A stretch of DNA of 64,000 nt from JACZXQ01 sp036986155 (GTDB taxonomy: Bacteria > Gemmatimonadota > Gemmatimonadetes > Longimicrobiales > Gaopeijiaceae): positions 11,913 through 75,912 of the forward strand of contig BTRA01000002.1 of assembly GCA_036986155.1 (NCBI GenBank), written 5' to 3'. The first letter of the stretch is position 1. Each line of letters starts with the position of its first letter. Under the pieces are notes generated by a model, which did not search any database, was not told the DNA's origin, and saw only the letters and a program-made list of their open reading frames with translations. Positions 8,021 to 15,572 of the stretch are shown here, piece after piece. A program made the position numbers and the translations under genes.

Positions 8021-9256
8021 TTGGACGCCGCAAGCAGGATCTGGACAAACGCGAATGTCGCGACGTTCGCCACGAGCAGCACGGAGCCGTATGGATCGGT
8101 CCTTGGAGCAGCCGTAGCCGTCAGGGATGGACGCATCCTCTGGGTCGGTCGCGATGACTCGATACCGGCTGGGCTTCTCGCCTCACAGACCGAGATGGTG
8201 GATCTCGGCGGTCGTTGGGTTACACCGGGCTTGGTCGACTGTCACACCCATCTCGTGTTCGCTGGTGACCGCGCCGACGAGTTCGAGCGCCGGCTCCTGG
8301 GTGAGTCGTACGAGGAGATCGCCCGTGGTGGGGGGGGGATCAGGTCCACCGTGGCGGCAACACGGGCGGCCTCGTTCGATACGTTGCTCTGCGCCGCCGA
8401 GGGACGCCTGCGTGCGTTGGCTTCCGAGGGCGTGACCACGGTAGAGATCAAGTCCGGTTACGGCCTGGAGCTGGACACAGAGATGCGTATGCTACAGGTG
8501 GCGAGGGAGCTTGGGAGGCGCAATCCCGTACGAGTAGTGGGCACGCTCTTGGGCGCCCATGCTCTGCCGCAGGAATTCGAAGGTCGTTCTGCCGAGTATC
8601 TCTCGGTGGTATGTGACGAGATGATTCCGCGGGCTGTCGAGGAGGGCCTCGCCGAGTGTGTAGACGCTTTCTGTGAAGAAATCGCGTTCACTGCAGAGGA
8701 GTGCGGGGCGGTCTTCGATGCGGCCAAGGCGAGAGGACTGCCGGTGAGACTTCATGCCGACCAGCTGTCGGACTCCGGCGGGGCGGAGCTGGCGGCGAGT
8801 CATGGGGCGCTCTCGGCGGACCATCTGGAGTTCGCCTCGGAGGGGGGGGTCCGGGCCATGGCGGCGGCCGGCACGGTGGCGGTGCTCCTGCCCGGCGCGT
8901 TCTACCATCTCCGGCAGACGACGATGCCTCCCGTGGACACGCTGCGAGAGAGCGGCGTGGTGATCGCGTTGGCGACCGACGCAAACCCGGGCTCGTCTCC
9001 GGTTCTGTCTCCACTCGCCATCCTTCACATGGGGTGCACCCTATTCGGTTTGACCCCTGAAGAGGCGTTGGCCGGAATGACGAGAAACGGGGCCCGCGCA
9101 TTGGGGCTTGGAGAGGAGATCGGTACGATAGAGGAAGGGAAAGCCGCCGACTTGGCCGTATGGGACGTCGATCATCCGCGCGAGCTGTGCTATTGGCTGG
9201 GCGGGACGCCGTGTCACGCCGTGATCAGCGGAGGAGAATTCGCGTACTCCACCTGA
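8021..9256 (+). CDS. hutI: Imidazolonepropionase
   Basis: Hydrolyses 4-imidazolone-5-propionate to N-formimino-L-glutamate, the substrate of the neighbouring HutF. Amidohydrolase motifs are clear: PGLVDCHTHLVFAGDRADEF at the N-terminal metal site, ARGGGGIRSTV, the HADQLSDSGGAELA stretch, and ATDANPGSSP with the metal-binding Asp. The TTG at 8021 is preceded by GGAG at 9-base spacing and yields 411 residues, the family norm. A GTG at 7934 is also in frame but adds 29 atypical residues. Two long G runs (nine near 8330, eight near 8840) are read through in frame here. Confidence 0.94.
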   Translation: MDAASRIWTNANVATFATSSTEPYGSVLGAAVAVRDGRILWVGRDDSIPAGLLASQTEMVDLGGRWVTPGLVDCHTHLVFAGDRADEFERRLLGESYEEIARGGGGIRSTVAATRAASFDTLLCAAEGRLRALASEGVTTVEIKSGYGLELDTEMRMLQVARELGRRNPVRVVGTLLGAHALPQEFEGRSAEYLSVVCDEMIPRAVEEGLAECVDAFCEEIAFTAEECGAVFDAAKARGLPVRLHADQLSDSGGAELAASHGALSADHLEFASEGGVRAMAAAGTVAVLLPGAFYHLRQTTMPPVDTLRESGVVIALATDANPGSSPVLSPLAILHMGCTLFGLTPEEALAGMTRNGARALGLGEEIGTIEEGKAADLAVWDVDHPRELCYWLGGTPCHAVISGGEFAYST

Positions 9257-9300
9257 GGCCGATCGATGATCCCGGCGTCCCTCTCTCTTCTAGACCCCCT

Positions 9301-9334
9301 CGCCGCCGGAGGCCGGCCCTCAGCCTCCGCGGCG
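9301..9334. terminator. Long GC hairpin between convergent hutI and the repeat-protein gene
   Basis: CGCCGCCGGAGGC (9301-9313) can pair with GCCTCCGCGGCG (9323-9334), leaving one bulged C and a 9-base loop. It overlaps the last codons of the minus-strand gene and follows hutI by 45 bases. No U-tract follows on either strand, so intrinsic termination is doubtful. It may act with Rho or simply protect 3' ends. Confidence 0.3.
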
Positions 9335-10639
9335 ACCGCTGCGGCGCGCCCTGCTACTTCCTCCGGATCGGGATCGGCTGGGGGCGGAGCGGGCCCTGGA
9401 ACCGCTCCGGCTGGGGCGTGACCTTGCACGAGGGGCGGAGCGCGCCCGGCTACGCGGCGGTGCTGATCGAGCCCTGGGCGCCGAGCGGGCCCGGCTACGT
9501 GGTGCTGAACGGGCCCGGCTACGCGGTGCCGAACGCGCCTTGGGTGCCGAACGCGCCTTGGGCGCCGAGCGGGCCCGGCTACGTGGTGCCGAACGGGCGC
9601 GGCTACGCGGTGCCGAACGAGCCTGAGGTGCCCGGCGCGTGCGACTGCGGGGCGCCGATCTAGCCCGAGACTCCGACCGGATGCCTCTTCCGGGCTCCGA
9701 CCGGACACGATTGTCGCGGTTGGTGGTCGGTCTGCTGCGCGGAGTGACCGTCGACCGATTACTGCGGGCCCCCGTACGGGCGGAGGCGCGGTTCGTCGCC
9801 GTCGCAGAACGACGGACCGCACTCCTGCCGCGCCGGCTCTGCAGGAGGTCTGATGGCCTGGACCGCGGGCCAACCCGGGCGCGGCGGGCCGACGTGGATC
9901 GTGACGCACGCGTCGGCGTGCGAGCCGTTACACGGCGCCCTGCTGCGGCGCTGCGCGTTCCGGAGAGGGAGTTCGTCGAACTCGCTCGGGTCCGTGGGGT
10001 CGCTGTTCGGCGCTGAGCCACCCTGGTACTCGGTGTTTCCTTGAATCCCGTGCCACTTCGGTTTAGAGCCGAGTACCTCAAGAGCGGTCGGCGGGCGCCG
10101 ACAAACCCGCCGCCGAACGATCCGGTTGGAAAAGCCACGGCCCAATGGCGCGGTGAATGCGCACCGTACCCGTACCTGTACCCGTAGCCGTACCCGTAGC
10201 CGTACCCGTAGCTCGGCGAGTAATAGGAACTAGCGAAGAGCCCTCCGAACCCAAAGCCGAGCGAGATAGAGAATGACGAGTAGAACCCCGGGCGGTAGCC
10301 ATAGCTCGTCGGCCCGTACGCCCCGTAGTAATACGCTGGTCCGTAGGAGTATCCGATCGGGTGGAAGCCGAACGAGCGAGGTCGGCGGTACCGGTAGCGA
10401 TCCCAGCACTCGTACGAGTACCAGTCGTAGTAGAGGTGGTCCAAGCACGGGTCGTAGACCGCGTAATCGTCCACGTAGTAGTCGGACTCGTAACCGGAGT
10501 AACTGTACGCGGCCCCGAATACCGCTTCGGTGCCGGACGTGTATGACACCTGGCTCGAGGTATACTGGCCCGAGACGGACGCCGGAATCAGGGCCAGCCC
10601 AGCGAGTAGCAGCGCAGCGGTGTTGTTTAGAGCACGCAC
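9320..10639 (-). CDS. Exported Tyr/Gly-rich protein with a long Arg-Ser-Ala-Pro repeat tail
   Basis: A 439-residue protein of unrecognised function. The GTG start at 10639 is chosen because a perfect GGAGGA lies 7 bases upstream. Residues 1-24 form a signal peptide (ALLLAGLALIPASVSGQ). Residues about 25-190 are rich in Tyr, Gly, Ser and Phe, with a tract of alternating Gly-Tyr near 145-160, an acidic aromatic stretch and one possible Cys pair. From about residue 195 on the chain is almost only Arg, Ser, Ala, Thr and Pro, ending in imperfect copies of RSAPRSRA. The tail is extremely basic and probably disordered. A surface, envelope or extracellular polyanion-binding role is possible but not shown. 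A candidate sigma-54 promoter lies upstream. Confidence 0.7.
   Translation of the reverse strand: MRALNNTAALLLAGLALIPASVSGQYTSSQVSYTSGTEAVFGAAYSYSGYESDYYVDDYAVYDPCLDHLYYDWYSYECWDRYRYRRPRSFGFHPIGYSYGPAYYYGAYGPTSYGYRPGFYSSFSISLGFGFGGLFASSYYSPSYGYGYGYGYGYRYGYGAHSPRHWAVAFPTGSFGGGFVGARRPLLRYSALNRSGTGFKETPSTRVAQRRTATPRTRASSTNSLSGTRSAAAGRRVTARTPTRASRSTSARRARVGPRSRPSDLLQSRRGRSAVRRSATATNRASARTGARSNRSTVTPRSRPTTNRDNRVRSEPGRGIRSESRARSAPRSRTRRAPQARSAPRSRARSAPRSRARSAPKARSAPKARSAPRSRARSAPRSRARSAPRARSAPPRSRARSAPRARSRPSRSGSRARSAPSRSRSGGSSRARRSGRRGG
9400..9680 (-). repeat. In-gene tandem repeats encoding RSAP/RSRA units
   Basis: A degenerate tandem array with units of about 12-30 bases built from codons for Arg-Ser-Ala-Pro and Arg-Ser-Arg-Ala. 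Several near-identical segments of more than 20 bases recur, for example around 9488-9535 and 9567-9615. The array keeps the reading frame of the minus-strand gene throughout. Such arrays expand and contract easily, so length may vary between strains. Confidence 0.75.
10160..10215 (-). repeat. Short 6-base tandem repeat encoding alternating Gly-Tyr
   Basis: On the plus strand the hexamers CGTACC, CGTAGC and CTGTAC alternate about nine times. On the coding strand this gives a run of alternating Gly and Tyr, with one Arg, in the exported repeat protein. It is a candidate slippage site that keeps frame because the unit is 6 bases. Confidence 0.7.
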
Positions 10640-10678
10640 GGTACTATCCTCCGTCAAGGCGATCTTGATCTATTCCAG

Positions 10679-10694
10679 TGCAGGGCCTGTGCCA
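10679..10694 (-). promoter_or_regulatory. Candidate sigma-54 promoter upstream of the exported repeat protein
   Basis: On the minus strand the sequence reads TGGCAC-AGGCC-CTGCA. It matches the sigma-54 pattern TGGCAC-N5-TTGCA at every position but one, with the essential GG and GC dinucleotides exactly 10 bases apart. The predicted transcription start, near 10668, would leave a 5' leader of about 29 bases before the GTG at 10639, with the GGAGGA ribosome site inside it. Placement and match are seen; sigma-54 use is inferred. Confidence 0.5.
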
Positions 10695-10822
10695 AAGTTT
10701 TCGCCTGTTCTAAGATACTACTGAGCATACACTTATCGGAACTGTACCATATCGCAGCGGACTCCCGAACTGTCCACTTCAGGGGACATCGGTCGCATTT
10801 CAGTAACGTCTGGTGGACACCC

Positions 10823-12124
10823 CTATCCAAGTGCCTGGGCCATTTCCGAGAAGAATTTCTCGAAGTCGGACGGGGTCGTATTCACATTCGGCGATATCCG
10901 CAAGGCGTTCAGCCCCATGGTTTCGAAGGGCCTTAGAACGATTCCCGCCTGCGAGAACAAATCCTGTGAGACCTGCCTCGCAGAGCGACCGGAGACACCC
11001 AGGGCGACGAGCGAGGCGCCCAACTCCCACGTCTCGGGCGACGCCCATTCCAGCCCGGGAGTCCCCAGCACCCACTCCCTCAGGTCCGACCGCATCTGTT
11101 GATAGCGGCGTTCCTTCTCGGCCGGGCCCAGAGCCGCCTGATAATCCACTGCGTCTCCGAGTGCCATGACCTCGGGAAGATTCCTCGTGCCGTAATCTTC
11201 GTACTTCCTTCCTGTGCCAGCCCAGCGGCGTCGGCCCCAGGTGACCCACATGGGTTCGAGTGTCGGTCGCAAAGCCTCACGAACGTAAAGTAGGCCGAGG
11301 CCCTTGGGAGACTGGAGCCACTTGTGCGGGCTCGCCGAGTAGGCATCCACTCCGGAGGCGGCGAGGTCCAGCGGTATCATGCCGACCGTCTGGGCCCCGT
11401 CCACGGCGACGTATTCGACCCCCTCGGCCTTCGCCATGGCGACGAGTTCGGTGAGAGGGTGCCGGAGCCCGACGGCGTTGTCCACGTGTGGGAATACCAG
11501 AACCCGAGTCTCCGGCCGGATCTGGCGCCTGTGCAGCTCGACGATATCGGAGAGGCTCATTCCCGGCACGTCGTCGACGGGAAACTTGAACCTGCGTGCT
11601 GTATAGCCACGTCGCTCAGCGCCGAGCTCCCAGCAGACGCTTGCACCGTCATGATTCAATGTGCTGAAAAGGACCTCGTCCCCGGGGCCGATCGGTAACC
11701 CGTTGGCGAGTACGTTGAAGCCCTCGGTGGTATTGTGCGTGATCGTAACATCGGAGGCGGGCACACCCAGGACCCGAGCCGCCCCGGCCCGCACCTCCTC
11801 GCGGAGCGGCTCCCACGGTGGGCCCCACATGTAGAGCCAAGGGTTGGATTCCACGAGAGCGAGATACCCGACCCGCGCGTCATGCACCGGTCGGGGTATG
11901 GTGCCGATCGATGCGTGGTTGAGATATACGACCGCGGGATCGAGCATGTACCGATCCTCGAGCGCCTCGGGTCCGAGGCTCTCCCACGGCGTTCGAGCCA
12001 GGTCGGTCACGGCGGACGAGAAGCCGTCCTCGATCGTCTCCAGACGAGCTAGAACGGGTCCGGCGACGGCCATGGCCGCGAACGATTTGAGAAAGTCTTT
12101 TCGGTTACGATAGACCGACCTCAT
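10823..12124 (-). CDS. Exported class V aminotransferase-fold PLP enzyme (isopenicillin N epimerase/cysteine desulfurase-like)
   Basis: A fold-type I PLP protein of 433 residues. The PLP lysine lies in SASPHKWLQSPKGLG (about residue 265). The family stretches VYLNHASIGTIPRPV, THNTTEGFNVLANGL and VDGAQTVGMIPLDL are also present. The ATG at 12124 has GGGAG 7 bases upstream. The N-terminus (RNRKDFLKSFAAMAVAGPVLA) resembles a Tat signal in which the twin arginine is Arg-Lys, so export of the folded, cofactor-loaded enzyme is likely. Substrate is unknown. Mycobacterial EgtE belongs to the same broad family, but the export signal argues against that role despite egt genes elsewhere in the window. 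Confidence 0.82.
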   Translation of the reverse strand: MRSVYRNRKDFLKSFAAMAVAGPVLARLETIEDGFSSAVTDLARTPWESLGPEALEDRYMLDPAVVYLNHASIGTIPRPVHDARVGYLALVESNPWLYMWGPPWEPLREEVRAGAARVLGVPASDVTITHNTTEGFNVLANGLPIGPGDEVLFSTLNHDGASVCWELGAERRGYTARRFKFPVDDVPGMSLSDIVELHRRQIRPETRVLVFPHVDNAVGLRHPLTELVAMAKAEGVEYVAVDGAQTVGMIPLDLAASGVDAYSASPHKWLQSPKGLGLLYVREALRPTLEPMWVTWGRRRWAGTGRKYEDYGTRNLPEVMALGDAVDYQAALGPAEKERRYQQMRSDLREWVLGTPGLEWASPETWELGASLVALGVSGRSARQVSQDLFSQAGIVLRPFETMGLNALRISPNVNTTPSDFEKFFSEMAQALG

Positions 12125-12215
12125 GACGTTACTCCCGGTAAGCTGGCATGAATCCCCTTGCCGATCCGACGAAAACATCCGACAATTAGGGGCCACTGCA
12201 TTGGTAGCGGTGGTC

Positions 12216-12242
12216 GGAACTTCGATCTCGAAGTCCTTTTTT
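12216..12242 (+). terminator. Intrinsic-terminator-like hairpin in the region upstream of rho
   Basis: GG-A-ACTTCG (12216-12224) pairs with CGAAGTCC (12229-12236) around a 4-base loop with one bulged A, followed directly by six T (12237-12242). It points toward rho and ends 181 bases before the rho start. No plus-strand gene precedes it, because the upstream gene runs the other way. It may attenuate a long rho leader or stop transcription antisense to the aminotransferase. The 12125-12423 gap holds no supportable gene. Confidence 0.45.
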
Positions 12243-12423
12243 CCGGTGCTTCCTGGCCCGGAGAAGCCCCGTTTCTGCCTGTTGTCGTTCCTCCTCGGCC
12301 CATGCCGGGGAAGTCCTTGGGCAAGTATGGGGAACCGGTGGCCGTCCACGCCAGTGAGTGTTTGGAGGCTCCCGAGGAAGAACCGCCCATGATGGGTTCC
12401 GCATACCTCATAATGGAGATGCC

Positions 12424-13617
12424 GTGAACAGCGATGCCCCGCGGGGGGACCGCACCGATACGACCGGTACGCAAGAGGCGAGTCGAGAGGCGCTCGGCAT
12501 CCTCGATGTCCTTGGTAGTGGATCCGGTTTCATAAGGCGCCGCCAAGCCGGCTATGTTCCTTCGAAAGAGGACATCTATGTCGGCGCGAAGCTGGTCCAG
12601 AAATTCGGCTTACGCAGCGGGGACGAGTTGGCCGGCACGGTCGGACGTCGTCCCAAGAATGGAAAGAGCCCACCCCTCACCCAACTCGTGGCCGTGAATG
12701 GGTCTCCGCCCGAGAACGCGCGCGGTCGGCCTGACTTCAATCGGCTGGCGGCCGTGCATCCCGACCAGAGGCTATCTCTCGAATGCGGCCGCACGATGAG
12801 GGGCGAGCCTGAGTATACCAACCGCGTGATCGATCTCTTCTGCCCCTTTGGTAAGGGTCAACGAGCCATGATTGTGGCACCTGCCAAGGCCGGTAAGACC
12901 ATGGTGCTCCAAGCGGTGGCGGAGGGCATCGTTACGAACCACCCGGAGTGTCGGCTCTTCATCCTGTTGGTGGACGAGCGTCCTGAGGAAATCACGGACA
13001 TGGAGATGTGCGGGTTCGGCGAGGTCGTTGCTTCCAGTTTCGACCTTCCGGCCCAGAATCATGTGGCTGTGGCGGAGATGACTCTGGAGCGCTCTCGTCG
13101 CATGGTGGAGTCGGGTTCGGACGTCGTGATCATCCTCGATTCCATCACCCGGCTCGCCCGTGCCTACAACACCATTCAGGAGGGGAGTGGGCGCACGCTC
13201 TCCGGAGGTCTGGATGCGTCATCGCTCGAGAAACCCAAGCGTTTCCTCGGAAGCGCGCGGAAAATCGACCCGAGGCAGAGTGGTGGCTCTCTCACGATCA
13301 TTGCGACGGCCCTCGTCGACACCGGCTCCCGCATGGATCAGGTGATATTCGAGGAGTTCAAGGGCACCGGTAACAGTGAGTTGCTCCTCAGCCGAGAACT
13401 CGCCGATCGACGTATCTATCCGGCTATCGATTTGACGGGTTCGGCGACCCGGAAGGAGGAGCTACTTCTGGATCAGGATGCTCTTCGAGTGTCGCAGGCC
13501 ATGCGCAGGCAGTTGGCGGGAGTCAGTCCGGCGGATGCGATGAACGAGTTGCTCGGTGTGATGCGGAAGACGCGCTCCAACGAGGCCCTCATAGCGATGG
13601 CGAGCCAGAAGCTCTAG
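12424..13617 (+). CDS. rho: Transcription termination factor Rho (short N-terminus)
   Basis: Hexameric RNA-dependent ATPase that ends transcription at Rho-dependent sites. The GTG at 12424 follows GGAG by 5 bases and gives 397 residues. The cold-shock-like RNA-binding domain begins almost at once (GILDVLGSGSGFIRR...DIYV...FGLRSGDELAG, about residues 20-75). The RecA-like motor follows, with Walker A in APAKAGKTMVLQ (about 158-169), the VDERPEEITDM stretch, Walker B in VVIILDSITRLARAYN, and the R-loop region. The helical Rho_N domain found at the extreme N-terminus of E. coli Rho is absent. The stop codon overlaps that of the convergent SRPBCC gene in a shared CTAG. Confidence 0.96.
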   Translation: MNSDAPRGDRTDTTGTQEASREALGILDVLGSGSGFIRRRQAGYVPSKEDIYVGAKLVQKFGLRSGDELAGTVGRRPKNGKSPPLTQLVAVNGSPPENARGRPDFNRLAAVHPDQRLSLECGRTMRGEPEYTNRVIDLFCPFGKGQRAMIVAPAKAGKTMVLQAVAEGIVTNHPECRLFILLVDERPEEITDMEMCGFGEVVASSFDLPAQNHVAVAEMTLERSRRMVESGSDVVIILDSITRLARAYNTIQEGSGRTLSGGLDASSLEKPKRFLGSARKIDPRQSGGSLTIIATALVDTGSRMDQVIFEEFKGTGNSELLLSRELADRRIYPAIDLTGSATRKEELLLDQDALRVSQAMRRQLAGVSPADAMNELLGVMRKTRSNEALIAMASQKL

Positions 13618-14135
13618 GGTCGGCCCAAGAGCCGTTTCAACTCCGTCAGCCCCTGCTCCATTTGTGCACCCTGCGATCTGGGCATGGTCAATGCAGTGTA
13701 ACCCAGGATGGGATTCCAGCTGAAGTCGCCGACCTCCGACCATGTGACGGTGGTGCCATCCTCCGCAGCTTCGAGCATGAACGCGCCCTCGACCGATAGG
13801 GTACTGTCCCCGACAACGACCCGGTAGCGGACGAGGCGATCGGGGACGGTCTCGGTGATGGTGATCGATCCCGACCCGAAGTTCGGGTGGTCCCAGCTAC
13901 GGCGCGCGCCGACGCCGGAGGTCTCCCCGTCGAACGTCGACTCCACGTCGCCCCAAGGAGTCCACGCATCCCACCGCGCCAGGTCGTCGAGATAGGGGAA
14001 GACCTTTTTGGGCGGCACCTCGAGGTAGATGCTGGCGCCGGCGCGCCAGGTTCCCGGCAACAACAGTCCGACCGCCATGAAGAGAATCAGAATCGCCGCA
14101 AGGCTTCCAAAAACCCGGAAGAGGGTCCGCATCAT
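13614..14135 (-). CDS. Membrane-anchored SRPBCC (polyketide-cyclase-like) family protein
   Basis: 173 residues. A single N-terminal membrane helix (about 7-28) precedes a START/SRPBCC-type lipid- or ligand-binding domain (about 35-170), recognisable from IYLEVPPKKVFPYLDDLARWDAWTPWG and the later strands ending in a C-terminal helix. The family binds hydrophobic ligands; the specific ligand here is unknown. The start (ATGATG) overlaps the end of the upstream esterase gene, so the two are likely co-transcribed. Its stop overlaps that of rho on the other strand. Confidence 0.8.
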   Translation of the reverse strand: MMRTLFRVFGSLAAILILFMAVGLLLPGTWRAGASIYLEVPPKKVFPYLDDLARWDAWTPWGDVESTFDGETSGVGARRSWDHPNFGSGSITITETVPDRLVRYRVVVGDSTLSVEGAFMLEAAEDGTTVTWSEVGDFSWNPILGYTALTMPRSQGAQMEQGLTELKRLLGRP

Positions 14136-14875
14136 GGCTGGCCCCCGTCGGTCCCTGAGTCCGTAGCCTCTAGTCCGCCCGTGAGTTCGACAAGGAGCGG
14201 CTCGATGATGTTCCAGACGGTGGCGGCGACCCGACGGTGGCCCGCGGGGTTCGGGTGGATCCCATCCCTCTGGTTCAAAGCGGTAACACCCGCCACTCCA
14301 TCGAGGAGGAAGGGAATCAACAGAGCGTCATTCGCTGCTGCGAGGTCGGGGAATACATCCCGGAACTCTTGCACGTACTGCGACCCCATGTTGGGAGGCG
14401 CCTCCATCCCGGCGATGACCAGCTTCACGGCGGGGTAGCGCTCCCGTACTCGGTCGATGATCGCTTGAAGGTTGATCTGCATGAGCGAAGGGGCCTGGCC
14501 ACGAAGTCCATCGTTGGCTCCGAGTTCGAGCACGAACACGGCGGTGGGGCGGTCGAAGAGCCACCTTACCCGGCGAATTCCACCGGCACTCGTCTCGCCG
14601 CTCACTCCGGCGTTTACGATCTCGAAGGGTAAGGCCAAGGAATCGACCATCATCTGGATCAGGCTCGTGAATCCGTCGGTTGGGTCGTTCAACCCGTAGC
14701 CGGCTGTGAGGCTCGTGCCCATGAATACCACCCGGAGCCGCTCGCCCGAGGGTGGCGCACCAGAGGCCGTAGAACCTTCGAGGGGCTCGCGGCGTACCAC
14801 GTCCGGACTGTCGGCGCCCCAGCAGCCGGACAGTGCCAAGACGAGACCGACCGCAAGCGACCCTGGACGAAGCAT
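14132..14875 (-). CDS. SGNH/GDSL arylesterase-type lipoprotein (TesA-like)
   Basis: A secreted hydrolase of about 247 residues related to TesA/arylesterase. The N-terminus is a lipoprotein signal with lipobox LSGC, so it is probably anchored in a membrane facing the periplasm. SGNH block residues are visible: Ser in FMGTSLTAGYG (block I), Gly in VNAGVSGETSAGG (block II), Asn in ELGANDGLRG (block III), and Asp-x-x-His in DGIHPNPAGH (block V). A start 6 bases further upstream (14881) is possible. It diverges from ybbA, as tesA does in E. coli, and the two start codons overlap head to head. Confidence 0.88.
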   Translation of the reverse strand: MLRPGSLAVGLVLALSGCWGADSPDVVRREPLEGSTASGAPPSGERLRVVFMGTSLTAGYGLNDPTDGFTSLIQMMVDSLALPFEIVNAGVSGETSAGGIRRVRWLFDRPTAVFVLELGANDGLRGQAPSLMQINLQAIIDRVRERYPAVKLVIAGMEAPPNMGSQYVQEFRDVFPDLAAANDALLIPFLLDGVAGVTALNQRDGIHPNPAGHRRVAATVWNIIEPLLVELTGGLEATDSGTDGGQP

Positions 14876-15572
14876 GATCATAGCTGAAGGGCTCATAAAG
14901 GAGTATCGGAGCGGAGGCCGTCCGCTCCGTGTGCTCGACTCGGTCGATCTCGAGGTGGCCGCAGAGGATTTCGTTGCGATCGTCGGTCCCTCCGGGAGTG
15001 GGAAAACCACATTGTTGGGGCTGCTCGCCGGCCTCGACGAGCCCACGGCCGGCCGCGTCTCGCTCGCCGGTCACGATCTTTCGCTTCTTACCGAAGACGA
15101 GCGCGCGACGTTTCGCGCCAGCAACGTAGGGTTTGTATTCCAAACGTTCCACCTTCTGCCAACCCTCACCGCTCTCGAAAATGTAATGGTGCCGGCGGAA
15201 TTACTCGGTCGGCGAGAGTCCAGCAACGGCAACTCGGCCCGGGTGTGGGCGGCGAGCCTGCTCGATCGGGTGGGTCTTGCAGACCGGCTCGACCACTATC
15301 CCGCCCAACTCTCGGGTGGGGAGCAGCAGCGTGTTGCGCTCGCTCGCGCCTTTTCCGGGGAGCCCAAGATCCTCTTCGCCGACGAGCCGACGGGAAATCT
15401 CGATCGTGCAACCGGCGACCACGTGGTGCACCTCCTTGAGGCGCTGAACACCGACGCCCGTACGACGCTGGTGCTCGTGACGCATAACCTTTCACTTGCG
15501 GCCCGGGCTCGACGAGTGGTGTCGCTCGCCGACGGACGCATCGTTCCTACCACCGAGTCCGTGCCAGAGTGA
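14874..15572 (+). CDS. ybbA: ABC transporter ATP-binding protein (YbbA/LolD type)
   Basis: A 232-residue MacB/LolD-type ATPase. Walker A is GPSGSGKTT (about 37-45), the signature motif is LSGGEQQRVALARAF (about 145), and Walker B is ILFADEPTGNLD. A typical Q-loop (FVFQTFHLLPTLTALENV) is present. It energises the FtsX-like permease encoded just downstream, with which it overlaps by 4 bases. Its ATG lies inside ATGATCAT, which also contains the start region of the opposite-strand esterase. By synteny with tesA-ybbA-ybbP it probably belongs to a lipid- or envelope-related mechanotransmission system; the substrate is not established. Confidence 0.92.
   Translation: MIIAEGLIKEYRSGGRPLRVLDSVDLEVAAEDFVAIVGPSGSGKTTLLGLLAGLDEPTAGRVSLAGHDLSLLTEDERATFRASNVGFVFQTFHLLPTLTALENVMVPAELLGRRESSNGNSARVWAASLLDRVGLADRLDHYPAQLSGGEQQRVALARAFSGEPKILFADEPTGNLDRATGDHVVHLLEALNTDARTTLVLVTHNLSLAARARRVVSLADGRIVPTTESVPE

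Noticed and set aside
8321..8345. Possible frameshift at a G9 run in hutI
   Set aside because: The run encodes the conserved Gly-rich ARGGGGIRSTV stretch in frame; the protein is intact on both sides.
9160..9663. Plus-strand frame with elastin- or collagen-like Gly-Pro-Gly-Tyr-Val repeats
   Set aside because: It overlaps the end of hutI and mirrors the Arg-Ser-Ala-Pro repeat codons of the minus-strand gene, which has the signal peptide and ribosome site.
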